A stretch of 51,171 nt of DNA from contig MU624569.1 in assembly GCA_025349905.2 (NCBI GenBank), positions 1 through 51,171 on the forward strand, given 5' to 3'. The DNA is from Blastocladiella britannica (taxonomy: Eukaryota > Blastocladiomycota > Blastocladiomycetes > Blastocladiales > Blastocladiaceae). Every line of letters begins with the position of its first letter. The first letter of the stretch is position 1. Both the position numbers and the translations under genes were made by a program. Below are positions 36,101 to 45,989 of the stretch, one piece after another. Below the pieces are notes generated by a model, which saw only the letters and a program-made list of their open reading frames with translations, searched no databases and was not told where the DNA came from.

Positions 36101-37058
36101 GATCCAGTCTGCGAGAACCGACACGTCTGTGGCTTCTTTGGTATAGTGGGTCACCGCCTGTTAAATTATATATCATTATTAATATGTCACCATCTCTTCA
36201 ACACACAAAAAAAAACGTACATGAGCCGAAATGGTGTAAAAATCAGTCTTGTTGACTTCATTGTATGAGGCAACCACAAGGTCGTAAGGGTTGAAAATCG
36301 CAGGATCCTTGTTGCGGGGACGAAGGTAGATAAACTCGGGGATCCGCCGGCCCGGTGTCGGGTTGTTGAGGGCCGCGATGTAGTCAAAGTGCGACTGGAA
36401 TTGCTTTCCGGGCGAGATTTTTGCATCAACGTCGGCAAGTACTTGGGCTGCGGTTCCGCGCGGTGGTGCCTGTCCATTTCCTCTTTTGTCAGTTATCAAT
36501 CTATTGGACGTTGGAAATAAAACATACAGTCGTCCGTGGGACAATGGCCGGCAAGGGTGGATCCTTGAGTCGGGGAACCAATGATTTCGGCGGATCGACC
36601 ACCATGACGTGCTGGCCAGCTTTATCGGAAACAGAGCCTGTCGTGATACTCGACCGCCGGCCAGCTGAACCTTTACCGCCGCTAGCATTTGCACTTGCTG
36701 GCGGTCGCACGGGGGCTAGGGAGAGTGCCGTCGGTATGGCGCTCGACATGGCGTATGAGTGAGGACCAAAGTGGGATGCGACTGTTTGCTGCCGTGTGGG
36801 TGCCGCGGGGGTCGCAGCCGCTGTTGTTGTCGCAACTGTGCCCGGCTTTGAATGCACTGGTGGGCGGCGTGCATGTGCTTGACGCGGTTTGCTGTCGATC
36901 ACTGCCGCATTGAGAACGAAAGTGGGCGGCTCGATCCCGGTGGCTTGAGTGTGGAGGCGGGAAGCGAGAGCATCTTTGAGTGCAGATGCTGAAGATTGTG
37001 CATCTCCCGTCAATCCAGTCGAGGTGCCAGTCAGGATCCCGTCTGGATGCGGTGCCAT
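24120..37058 (-). CDS. Axonemal inner-arm dynein heavy chain, DNAH6 type (4185 aa)
   Basis: Seven exons: 36528-37058, 36221-36469, 31872-36157, 31069-31798, 24460-31005, 24327-24399 and 24120-24262. The open frame is intact with no breaks. Residues 1-170 are low-complexity; the tail and linker follow. AAA1 has G-P-A-G-T-G-K-T (about 1520) with C-F-D-E-F-N-R; AAA2 has G-P-T-G-G-G-K-T (about 1803); AAA3 has G-T-T-G-V-G-K-S (about 2139); AAA4 has G-V-G-G-T-G-K-K-S (about 2487). The coiled-coil stalk with the microtubule-binding tip spans about 2770-3050, then AAA5, AAA6 and the C-terminal domain ending [17 protein letters not shown]. Sequences such as [17 protein letters not shown] and G-P-L-G-W-N-I-S-Y, and a length near human DNAH6 (about 4158), favour DNAH6 over other single-headed inner-arm chains. 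It drives axonemal bending by ATP hydrolysis. Subtype assignment is good but not proven. Confidence 0.92.
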
Positions 37059-37307
37059 CTTTAATCCGTTCTTCCTTTTACTTTATATTCTTCCTGCTGG
37101 CGCTCACGATTTGAGGAATAGTTCGAGTGAAAGTAATGGGTGAAATATTGGAAGAGAGAGAGAGCTTTAAGATATTTTAATCATGGGAAAATCAACTGAT
37201 GGGAAATGCCGTTTTTTGAAATACTTCAAAAATAAAAATGACTTGGCCAACCACGTCACTCGCGGGATATACATTTCACACGCAGGATACAAAAAGAAAG
37301 TGTCTGG

Positions 37308-40129
37308 TTATGGCGAAGTTAATCCTACCGACCCTGGCGATCCGGCGACACTCCCCGACACCATCCGCTTCAGCGATCGGATCCCAGAGCTGAGTTGCTT
37401 TCCTGGAGAGATCTTGGACGTGCTTGAACGCATCGAGAAGGTGCGGTCGGGGTGCCGATGCTCCATGGTCGGGAGCGGGGCAACAAACGTCGCGGCCACT
37501 TTTGGGAAATCGGCCAGCACGTGTTCCAACTCTGGGCGAGCAAGTACACCGACCTCTGTTGTCGTAGTCGTCCTCGCCGCAAATCTTCGCTGGCAGGGCT
37601 GGAGTCAAAAAAAAAAAATTCATCAGTCAATGCCAACCTTTACAAGGCAAAGTAAACAATAAGATTGAACGTACGCCATATAGTGCCTCGTCGCCAAAGA
37701 AGCCTCCGACTTGAATGGTCTGTTTGACGTGACCAAGCTCGTCCAGCAACTCGACCGCGCCCATGCGGACAAAAAAGCACTCGAGCGCCTCGTCGCCCGC
37801 CCTAAAGACACAAAAGTCGTCTTGGATCATGACCGTGGACATGACACGTGCAACGGCGGCCTTGAACATGTGATCGGTGCAGTTTCGGAATACTGGCACA
37901 CCATTGAGCGAGTCCATGTGCAAGTGGTTCCAGAGCTCTTGTTTGAGGAACAAGGGCAGATCCCCAAAGAGCTTGCCCTCGTCTAGGCCGTGATTCCGCA
38001 CCCATTCCATTTCGTTATGCTGTCGCACTGTTATTCATAATTTTACTTAGTATGCATTGAACCCTTGGAGAAAATAAATAGGTTTACACGTACCCTTCTT
38101 TTGAATTTCGACGGGAAACTTTCGATCGCGCATGAATTTGCGGAGATTGAGCATGCGATAGTTTTGTTTTTGGAGCTTTTGGTCGAGTGCCGCATCGTTC
38201 TGCATGGATACAACCAAATTGGCAATGTTACCACTGCACAAAAAGTAAACTCAAGAGTGAGCCATGCCTCACAATGTAAAAGATAGACGACCATACAAGA
38301 TTGAGCCGTTCACGAGCGAGCCCAAGATCACCTCAACGATGCAATAGATGCGCTCTGGGCCAAGCGTGATGGTACGAAACGAAAAGAACATGACCTCTTG
38401 AGCAGCCAGATACGATGCTAGATACTGCGTGCCGAATGGAACTGCGCTTCCGTTGGGCCCGACCCCGAGCCCAAACGTATTGATCCATGAAAGCGGACTG
38501 TTTTCCCAATAGCAAATAGCCCAGAATATGCAGGCGTCCAGGTGCGAGAGGTACAGGAACAGCACAAAGTTTTTGATCAGGCGAGAAATGTAGAGCGAGA
38601 TTTTCTGTTGGACGGAGATATGAGCGTTGCACTTCCCTGAAAAATATATGAGGACCGTGTACCGGGATATTTTTGTCGCCCAGGACAAGCATGGGCCGGG
38701 CAAGCGCAATGAAGCGCGTAAATCGAAGTGCGGCCCAGATCAAGACTCCAATAGGTGCTCCCCTGCACAAATTACCAGTCAATACACATAAAAAATACGA
38801 GAGGATATATAAAGGACGCAACTCGGTCGTGTTGGAAAGGTAACTGCTTGAACCCGATATACCAGTGCACACAGAGCTCCAGCCGTCTTCCATTTCTGGG
38901 ACAATCCAATAGGTGATGACCTCAAACGGAAGCGTGCCAATAAGAGCCAGTAACCCAGCCTCGCCGAGCATATAGTGCTTGAGGACCATGTCGGGGTCGG
39001 TGATCAGGACACCGTATTGGTTGTTGTATGACTGCACTGCTCCCAAGCCAACGCGAACCAGTTTTATCAGGTCCAGGACATGGTTAAATATGATGACGGC
39101 GGGGATGGCAAACAGGCACGGCCACGCGATGATCATGGGCACGAAAATGAGATTGATGATGTTCACAAACAGCACGGCTAAGTCCCACATGGCGATGCAT
39201 CGTTTTCGGAACCCCGGCGAGCATTTTGATATGGCCCGGAGCAAAAATCGAGCAATCAATGTCGTGAGCCGAAACTCAGCCAGTCGTACTCCAAATGCAG
39301 CCGACACGGAATTTGTTGACGGGTACTCTGGGAGCTGTGTCACAATCGACATGTGCCCTGTTCCTTCACCATCATTGAATACAGGCAAGGCGGCCGATCG
39401 AGGAGTTGGCGGTCGTGTGCGGTCCTCTGTAACACCATCCCCAGCATGACCATCAGACGCAAGTTGCACAATGTTGACAGAGGTCGTGGAAGCCAACGGT
39501 AGCTCTCGGTGTGGGCGGCTGTCGGATGGAAGGCTGTGTCCACTCGAAGTGACTGATTCGCTGCGAAGTTGCGATGCCATTCCAGGGAGCCGGACAATGC
39601 CTGGTGGTGGAGGAAGTGGGGTGTCTCCAGCGCCTATAGTTGGTATGGAATTCTGTACCGGGGACATGACTGGTTCCGAGAACCGATCGACAGCAGTAGC
39701 GGGCAAAGACTGTTTTGCGAGCGGCATCCTATTCTTTCCAGGCTCTGGGCCAACTGATCCAGGATCGTGCACGCGAGTTCCAGGTTGGAGCGCATCTGTT
39801 ACACCATGCCCGCATCCATTTTTAAGTATGAATTGTAAAATTTGTAACGAATATTACTGCATACCATGACTAGTTGGCATTGTAGGAGACAGCGACGATG
39901 TTGAAGCCGATAGCAGCGGCTGGACAGTAAGCTCTGGGCCAGTGCGGAGCATCGAAATCGAGCGTAGGTCTGCACTGGATGCATGTGCACCGGCAATGGA
40001 GGATGATCCGGTACGCTGACTAGACGAGGATGGGGCACGAGGCCGTCCAGTGCGTTCAACTATGGCAGTAGCAGCAACTGCGGCAGCACCAGCATGATTA
40101 TTGTGTGTGCGCAGCGATGGATCTGACAT
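37308..40129 (-). CDS. Cyclic-nucleotide-gated ion channel, six-helix type with C-terminal CNB domain (about 795 aa)
   Basis: Seven exons in my model: 39865-40129, 38863-39795, 38687-38757, 38297-38631, 38094-38233, 37675-38027 and 37308-37598; phases sum correctly. Residues 1-240 are disordered Ser/Pro-rich. S1-S3 are in exon 2; S4 (A-L-R-F-T-R-F-I-A-L-A-R) in exon 3; S5, pore and the start of S6 in exon 4. The pore reads R-T-I-T-L-G-P-E (38353-38376) where K+ channels have T-V-G-Y-G-D and animal CNG channels T-I-G-E. The C-linker and CNB domain follow (G-G-F-F-G-D-E-A-L-Y, then A-A-R-T-T-T). Thr after the phosphate-binding Arg is the residue of cGMP-preferring members. A cGMP-gated channel is known in Blastocladiella zoospore phototaxis; this gene is a candidate relative, not proven orthologous. 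Splice sites flanking S4 (38632-38686 and 38758-38862) use odd acceptors and are the weakest part. Confidence 0.82.
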
Positions 40130-40150
40130 AATATATAAATACAGGGATCT

Positions 40151-41044
40151 TTACATTGGCGAAATCCGAAGAGTTCCCCACTCCCCAAACTGATCATCAT
40201 CCTCCTCCGCCCCATGCCACACCGCCACCTCATTTCCTAACGCTGATTGAATGGTCAAGCACGCGCTTCGGACATTCCTTTCCCCGTCCTCATGATGGGA
40301 GGCCCAGTGCGCAATGCCTTGGAGTGCGAGTACGTGTTTTGCCGCAACAAATGACTTTTTTCGCTGGATCTGGTGCTGTTGTGCAGCCCTGGGCGTCAAT
40401 ACGACCACCATCGACGGTTGCTGGCCTCCCGGCGACGCGCCGAGCACCAAGATCGACCTCAGATGCTCGAGTGCTCGCAGCGCAAACGTCGGCGACTCCA
40501 AGAGGCAAGCGACATCCGCGAGCAGCATGGTTGCACGCGAGGACGTCATAAAGTACGTTGGGTGCTGTGGAGAGTGAGGGTCAGCAGTTGCGGACTTTGC
40601 CAAAAAAAAAAAAAAACGAAAAAAAACCTTAACAGCGGCTGCTGCCACATGCTCAATGACGGCATCGACATTGGCGTGCGCGTGTACATCCCGCGCATCC
40701 TGAGCTCCTAAAACGCGTGACACGTCCAATACCACTTTGCTGGCTTCCAGAGCGGTGCCTAGACCGGGCTCGCCGCTGTACAGGCGGGAAATGACCGCGT
40801 AGGCAAACAGGGCGTCAACAAGGGAGGCAATGAGCCGCTGTGGGTCCAGTATAGGGCTTTTCAATGTCGCCGTTAACGCGGGTAATGGTGGTAATGGAAC
40901 CATTTCACAATCATCGGCCATGTCGGACTGCGGTGCGTCCAGGTCTACAATCAGCGGGCGCCGGGTAGCGGACGACCACCAGGGTACCCAGAGCGGCACG
41001 AGATCCACCACGGCGCGCGGAACGAGCAATATTGGGGCGGTCAT
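40151..41044 (-). CDS. ZNHIT2-like protein lacking the HIT zinc finger (276 aa)
   Basis: Two exons: 40628-41044 and 40151-40564, with a 63-nt stop-free intron that starts GTTTTTTT and ends CCACAG. The protein resembles the C-terminal two thirds of ZNHIT2: V-P-L-W-V-P-W-W near the N-terminus, L-F-A-Y-A-V-I-S-R-L-Y-S-G, then V-L-D-V-S-R-V-L-G-A-Q, A-A-A-V-K-H-P and T-F-A-L-R-A-L-E-H-L. ZNHIT2 works with the R2TP/RUVBL chaperone system, notably on U5 snRNP assembly. Normally a Cys/His HIT finger precedes these blocks; here only about 15 residues do, and the SPT16 stop codon is 29 nt upstream, so no missing exon can fit. Either the finger was lost or it is encoded elsewhere. The next gene starts 21 nt downstream. 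The family match rests on remembered pattern and needs a profile search. Confidence 0.6.
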   Translation of the reverse strand: MTAPILLVPRAVVDLVPLWVPWWSSATRRPLIVDLDAPQSDMADDCEMVPLPPLPALTATLKSPILDPQRLIASLVDALFAYAVISRLYSGEPGLGTALEASKVVLDVSRVLGAQDARDVHAHANVDAVIEHVAAAAVKVFFRFFFFLAKSATADPHSPQHPTYFMTSSRATMLLADVACLLESPTFALRALEHLRSILVLGASPGGQQPSMVVVLTPRAAQQHQIQRKKSFVAAKHVLALQGIAHWASHHEDGERNVRSACLTIQSALGNEVAVWHGAEEDDDQFGEWGTLRISPM

Positions 41045-41073
41045 AAATTATTATTATTTGAAAATCGAATGAA

Positions 41074-44000
41074 TCAACGGCGAGCACGCTTGCCGCCGTA
41101 CCCCCGGTCGTCGCCGTCGTCGTCTCTTCCGCGCTTCTTTACCACGCCTCCCCGCGCCTCCTCACGCCGCGTCTTGGCCTCCATGGCGTCCCAGTCCTCG
41201 CCAGACTCGTCCTCGGACCCAGAACCCGAGGCGGAACCCGACATGCCAGCGTCCGACCCGCTTTCGCTGCCGCCAAAGTCCGATCCCGATCCCTCATCGG
41301 CAGAGCTGTACGCCGACGAGGATCCGGCATCGCCCTCCGAGCTGTGCTCAAATTCAGAGGCCGACTCCTCGGACTGCGAGCCGTCGTCGTCGTCGCCGTT
41401 CCCCAAAAAGCCCCAGGAATCCTTTTCAAAGAACTCGCGCGGGTTCTCGTTGATGGTCTTCATGATCGCGGGCCAGTTGAGGTTGACGGGTCCCTCGGAG
41501 AACAAAATGTCGTTCGAGCTGTTCGTACATTTTGTTAATGAGAGTCGCTCAAATAAAGTTAGAATACGTGCTCGAGCCATTCGCGGACAGTGTCGAGCTC
41601 AGAGGCGGGGATCGAGTTGACGTGCACAGGGACGCGGGAAAAGTCCTGGAACACAAAGACCATATCAAAGTTGCGCAGTCCAAACTGGATGCGCTCCAAG
41701 TGCACAATCTCCACCTCGGAGAGCGAAATCACCAGGAATGGTGGCTCCGTCAGGTGCACAAGGCAGTCGGTGGTGGGCTGAATGACGACGTTGGAGCGGA
41801 ACGGCACACCCGTGAAGCTCAGGTCGCGGTAGGGAATGTCCAGCGACAGCTTGGCCGCGGCGGCCTCGGGCGCGTCGGCGATCTTGAGACCAAACGCCTT
41901 GAACTCGTTGTTGAGGCGGATGCGGCGGCGCTTCTCGTCCTGCTCCTGCTGCAGCTCGTCCTCGTCGCCGTACGCCTGGCGCCGGCGGCGGTTACCCGTC
42001 TCGTCAAACGACGCGTCCTGGGCCTCGCGGTAAAATTGGAAATCCTTGGACTTTTTCTTGCCCACCATGATCGGGTGCTTGAGATGCACGTGCAAGAGCA
42101 CAATCAGCTCCTGGTCGCACGGCTGGAAAAAGAGGTGCTTGATGTTACTGAACAAAATGTCAATGTTGTTGTCCGCCTTGATGCGCGACCGGTACCGAAT
42201 GCCGTTGGTGTGGATTTCCAGGTCGCCGGGCATGCGCTTGCCGTCCATGGTCGGGCGCGCAAACACGTCCAACAGCGCCACGGGCTTGAACTTGGATACC
42301 TCAATGAGCCGGTCCTGGTGCACAATGTCGGCCATGTCCTTGCGCTCGGACTCGGCCTTGGTGGCTTCCTTCTTGAGGTCCTGGATGCGCTTGTACACGT
42401 CGTTAAGGCCGCGCACGTCGCGAGACCGGTACGAGAGCGTCTTGATGAAGGTGGCGGTGGGGTTCTCAAATGGCGTCTCCTCCTTGCGGCCAACGCCCTG
42501 CCCGGGCGACACCAGGTTGAAGCGGAGGTACACGTAGTCGCCCTCGTCCGACTTGGTCACGTTCTTGAGCGCATTGATGTGAAACGGGACCGTCAGGCCG
42601 TAGACGGGCAGCAAAAACGTCTGGTTGCGCTCGTCCACGGTGATGCGCAGGCCGGCGTCGCGCGGGAGCATCGTGTCCTTGCGGTATGCCTCAAATTTGC
42701 GGAAGACGGGCTTGGCGTCCTTGCTCTTGCCGTCCGCGTCGTCATCGGCCGCGGCAAAGCGCTGCAGCCCTTCCTCGGTCTTGGTGCGAAGGAGCTCGCG
42801 CTGGTGCTCCCGGCGCACTTGCACCGCCGACTCGTCCAGCTGCTTGCCCTTGCCGCGCGTCTTTTCCTTGAGCACGGTCGTGGCCGGTGAGGGGCGACCG
42901 CGACCGGTCGATGCTGGCTCGCGCTTGACTGATGTCCCCGCGGCGGCCTTGGCCTTGGGCTTGGGCTCCTCGGGCTCGTCCTCAAACAGAACCACGTCGG
43001 CCGCCTCGCGCGTGCAGTCAGCCGTCAGCACAGCGTTGCGCTCGTTCGAGACGACCACCGTATCGCACACCTGCAACGCATACGTGCGCGCGCGCGGGTC
43101 CTTGGCGCCAGGGTTGTCCAGGTTCTGGAGGCCGATCGTCAGGTTGAAGACGGCGCCCGCGGGGACCTCGGCGCTCTCGGGTGCTTTGGGCGACAGGGCA
43201 AACTGCGCATCGCGGAACTCGATGCCGATCGAAAATCCTAGCGACTTTGTCAAGTGCGGCTCCAGGTCGGGCCGGTGCGTGCGCACGTAGGCTGCGGTTT
43301 TGGTGTACACGTCGCGGCACTTGACGCCGGGCCGCAGCGCCGACACCACGTAGCCGAGGACCTCGAGCAAAAACTCGTAGTTTTTCTCCTGCACCCTGGT
43401 CGGGTTGATGAGCAGCGTGCGGCCAATGTTGGAGCAGTAACTGCGATACCGCACGCCGAGCGAGCACAGGATCGCGCCAACGTGCAGCGGCTCCGTGTCC
43501 GACGACGCCGAGGGCCGCAGGTCGTACTTGCCGCCCGACTGCACCACGGGGAAATAGCACCACTCGAGCAGGCCGAGATCGGCGTCGGCGGGGAACTTGT
43601 ACTTTTTCGCAAACTTGGCGATCTGGTCGGCGAGAATGCTATCCATGACCGTTGCCATGTCCTCGTGCGTTGCCGATCGCTGCTCCTCGACAATGGCCAT
43701 GATGGCGTCGTAAAAGTGGTTCTGCATGATGGCGGCAGCGGTCTTGGCGGCGATCGCCATGAGCTTGACTTCGGACGCGTCCTTGACCGCCAGCAGCATG
43801 GAGCCGCCCTGCGTCGCGTCCACGACCGCCAAGCCGGCGGCAGCAACGGCGTCGGTCCACTCGGTGCCAAATTTGCCAATGATTTTGTCCTTTGGGAACA
43901 TGCCAATTGAGGCCTAGTATTTTTTTTTTTTAATACAGTGAGTCCCCAGCCATTATCATACGGAAATAATGTTAAACGCACTCCATTGCCAGACGACTTG

Positions 44001-44410
44001 ATGAGGGCCATCAGCTCGCCCAGCTTGGACTCTTCTTTTGTGCGCTTGATCATGTGCATCGGAAAGGGGCTTCCGGCCGCGAGAGGCTCGATATACGACG
44101 CCTTCTTGGTCGAGGTGTGCACAATGAGGTGGCCAGCCTTGGTGACGGCCATGACCGTGTCGGTGAACTCGTAGCCAAGCAGCCATGTTTGCAGGGCCGT
44201 GTTTTTCTGGTAGGGACTGTCATCGTCCTGTGCACCAACAGCAATGACGAGTGCGTCCGCGTCGCCGAAGGCGGCTGGCTTGTCCTGTTATTTCATTTCT
44301 ATTCAGTATTTCTCGCAAGTCTCTGTGGGACGACGCGCACGTACATGGAATGTCTGGATGAGCAGGGCAGCGCGGCGGCGAAAGGCCCTGGCGTCGATCT
44401 CTACGCTCAT
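41074..44410 (-). CDS. SPT16: FACT complex subunit SPT16 (1051 aa)
   Basis: Four exons: 44345-44410, 43982-44284, 41572-43913 and 41074-41518. The start at 44410 gives [10 protein letters not shown], the usual opening helix. The aminopeptidase-like N-terminal domain contains [16 protein letters not shown] and [12 protein letters not shown]; the middle domain has V-P-F-H-I-N and the double-PH region N-G-I-R-Y-R-S. After [19 protein letters not shown] comes the acidic Asp/Glu/Ser tail that binds H2A-H2B, ending in basic K-R-A-R-R. With Pob3 it reorganises nucleosomes during transcription and replication. The third intron (41519-41571) uses a GC donor; removing it restores the W-L-D-S block exactly. 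Length equals the family norm. Possible MluI-box promoter elements lie upstream. Confidence 0.93.
41519..41571 (-). other. GC-AG intron in SPT16
   Basis: 53-nt intron, donor GCACGT after CTCGA and acceptor GAACAG. The nearest GT donor, one codon later, puts the last exon out of frame. It shares the donor hexamer with the NTE1 GC-AG intron. Confidence 0.7.
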
Positions 44411-44851
44411 TGTTTTTTTAAATTGTTGTCGCTGAAAGAGTTGTTTGTGTCAGTGAGAACACCTTGAAGTTCCATTCTTTTTGCTGTTAACGCATGCAGA
44501 TCGACCTCGTCCTCGGCGATTACCGGTCGAGAGGACTTAAACTCTCATTTCGCGACAAAAAAAAAGCGTAGGATCCTTTACCTCCATTGAATGGGAAGTA
44601 CACTGTCAGTTGTAGAAATTGCGTGACGTCAAAGTATATTTTTCATCTGGGGCCACGCGTGGGTTTTTTACCGCGGCGGCGGCGGAGAGGAAGCGGGGGT
44701 TGCTGGGGCGGTGAGGCGCGCGATCGGCGCGTTTTTACGCGTTCCCTCAACTCGCACTTCCTTCTCTTTCGCAACGTGAATTGCACGCCGCCCACGCCCC
44801 TCCTCCACTCTACTATATCTTATAAACGCTTAAAAGTTGAACTTTCGAAGC
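44411..44851. promoter_or_regulatory. Divergent SPT16/CBR1 promoter region
   Basis: 441 bp between outward-facing genes. It holds a CRE palindrome TGACGTCA (44624-44631), two ACGCGT MluI boxes (44655-44660 and 44737-44742), a GC-rich CGG run (about 44671-44687) and an AT-rich TATATCTTATAAA stretch (about 44815-44827), a likely core promoter for the plus-strand reductase. No gene or structured RNA was recognised. Regulatory meaning is inferred from fungal MBF and bZIP sites. Confidence 0.5.
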
Positions 44852-45915
44852 ATGTCCTCGCCAACATCCGCTCTCTCGCTGGCCGTGGCCGCCCTCGCCG
44901 CTCTGGCCGGCGTCGTGTACTCTGTGTCGCCATCCAACGGGCCCATTGCCGCCGGCGCGGCGCTGGCCACCTCCATCACTCTGATTGTGGTCTCGCGGGT
45001 GACGAGCGGCTCTGCGAGCTCTGCCGGCGGCGCCTCTGCCCTGCACGCCGAGGAGTGGCGCTCGTTCCCACTGATCTCCAAGGAGCAGATCTCGGCCAAC
45101 ACCGCCATCTACCGGTTCAAGCTGCCGCACCCGAAGGCGCGCCTGGGCCTGCCGATCGGACAGCACATTTCCGTCAAGGCGCGGATTGCCGAAAAGGACG
45201 TGCTGCGCTCGTACACGCCCGTTTCGTCCGACGACGACGAGGGGGTTTTGGACCTGCTCATCAAGTCGTACCCGCAGGGCAACGTGTCCAAGATGTTTGC
45301 CGAGCTGCAGCTGGGCGACAAGGTGGAGATTAAGGGTCCCAAAGGTCAGTTCAAGTACGTGCCCAACATGGTGCGCGAGATGGGCATGATTGCGGGCGGC
45401 ACTGGGTTGACGCCGATGCTGCAAGGTACACTTACGCGTTTTTTTTGTCATTTTTTTTCCCGCATTTCGCTCACTATCAGATTGACGAGTGTAACAGTCG
45501 TCAAGGCCATCCTCAAGAACCCGGATGACAAGACCAAGATCAAGTTCATTTTCGCCAACGTCAATGTCGAGGACATTCTGCTCAAGGAGCAGCTGGACGG
45601 TCTGGCCGCGGCTCACTCGGATCGCTTTTCCATTTACTACGTGCTCAACAACGTATGTTTCTCTTTTTCTTCTTTGTATTTCATTTTTATTCACTTGGAA
45701 AATGTAAACAGGCTCCGGAGGGCTGGACAGGCGGTGTTGGGTTTGTCACCAAGCAGATCATTGCCGAGCACATTCCCGCGCCGGCCAAAGACGTCAAGCT
45801 CCTGCTGTGTGGCCCGCCGCCCATGATCAAGGCCATGACGGGTGCCGCCGAGGAGCTCGGGTTTGACCGCGCCCAGACCATTTCCAAGGCCGGGGATCAG
45901 GTGTTCAAGTTCTGA
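44852..45915 (+). CDS. CBR1: NADH-cytochrome b5 reductase (310 aa)
   Basis: Three exons: 44852-45425, 45498-45652 and 45712-45915. The first intron (72 nt) is stop-free and in frame, but its removal joins T-P-M-L-Q to V-V-K-A-I-L-K-N-P as in the family. An N-terminal hydrophobic helix pair (residues 5-55) anchors it to ER or outer mitochondrial membrane. Then come the FAD-binding R-S-Y-T-P-V-S, G-N-V-S-K-M-F, the NADH-binding G-G-T-G-L-T-P-M and C-G-P-P-P-M-I, and the C-terminal aromatic F-K-F. The enzyme passes electrons from NADH to cytochrome b5 for fatty acid desaturation and sterol synthesis. The ATG at 44852 is the first in frame. Head-to-head with SPT16. Confidence 0.93.
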
Positions 45916-45989
45916 GCGAAACATGTTTTTTTTTCTCTTTTTTTATTCTCTTTCAACTTGCGCCACTGGGACCGAAATATAATACTATT

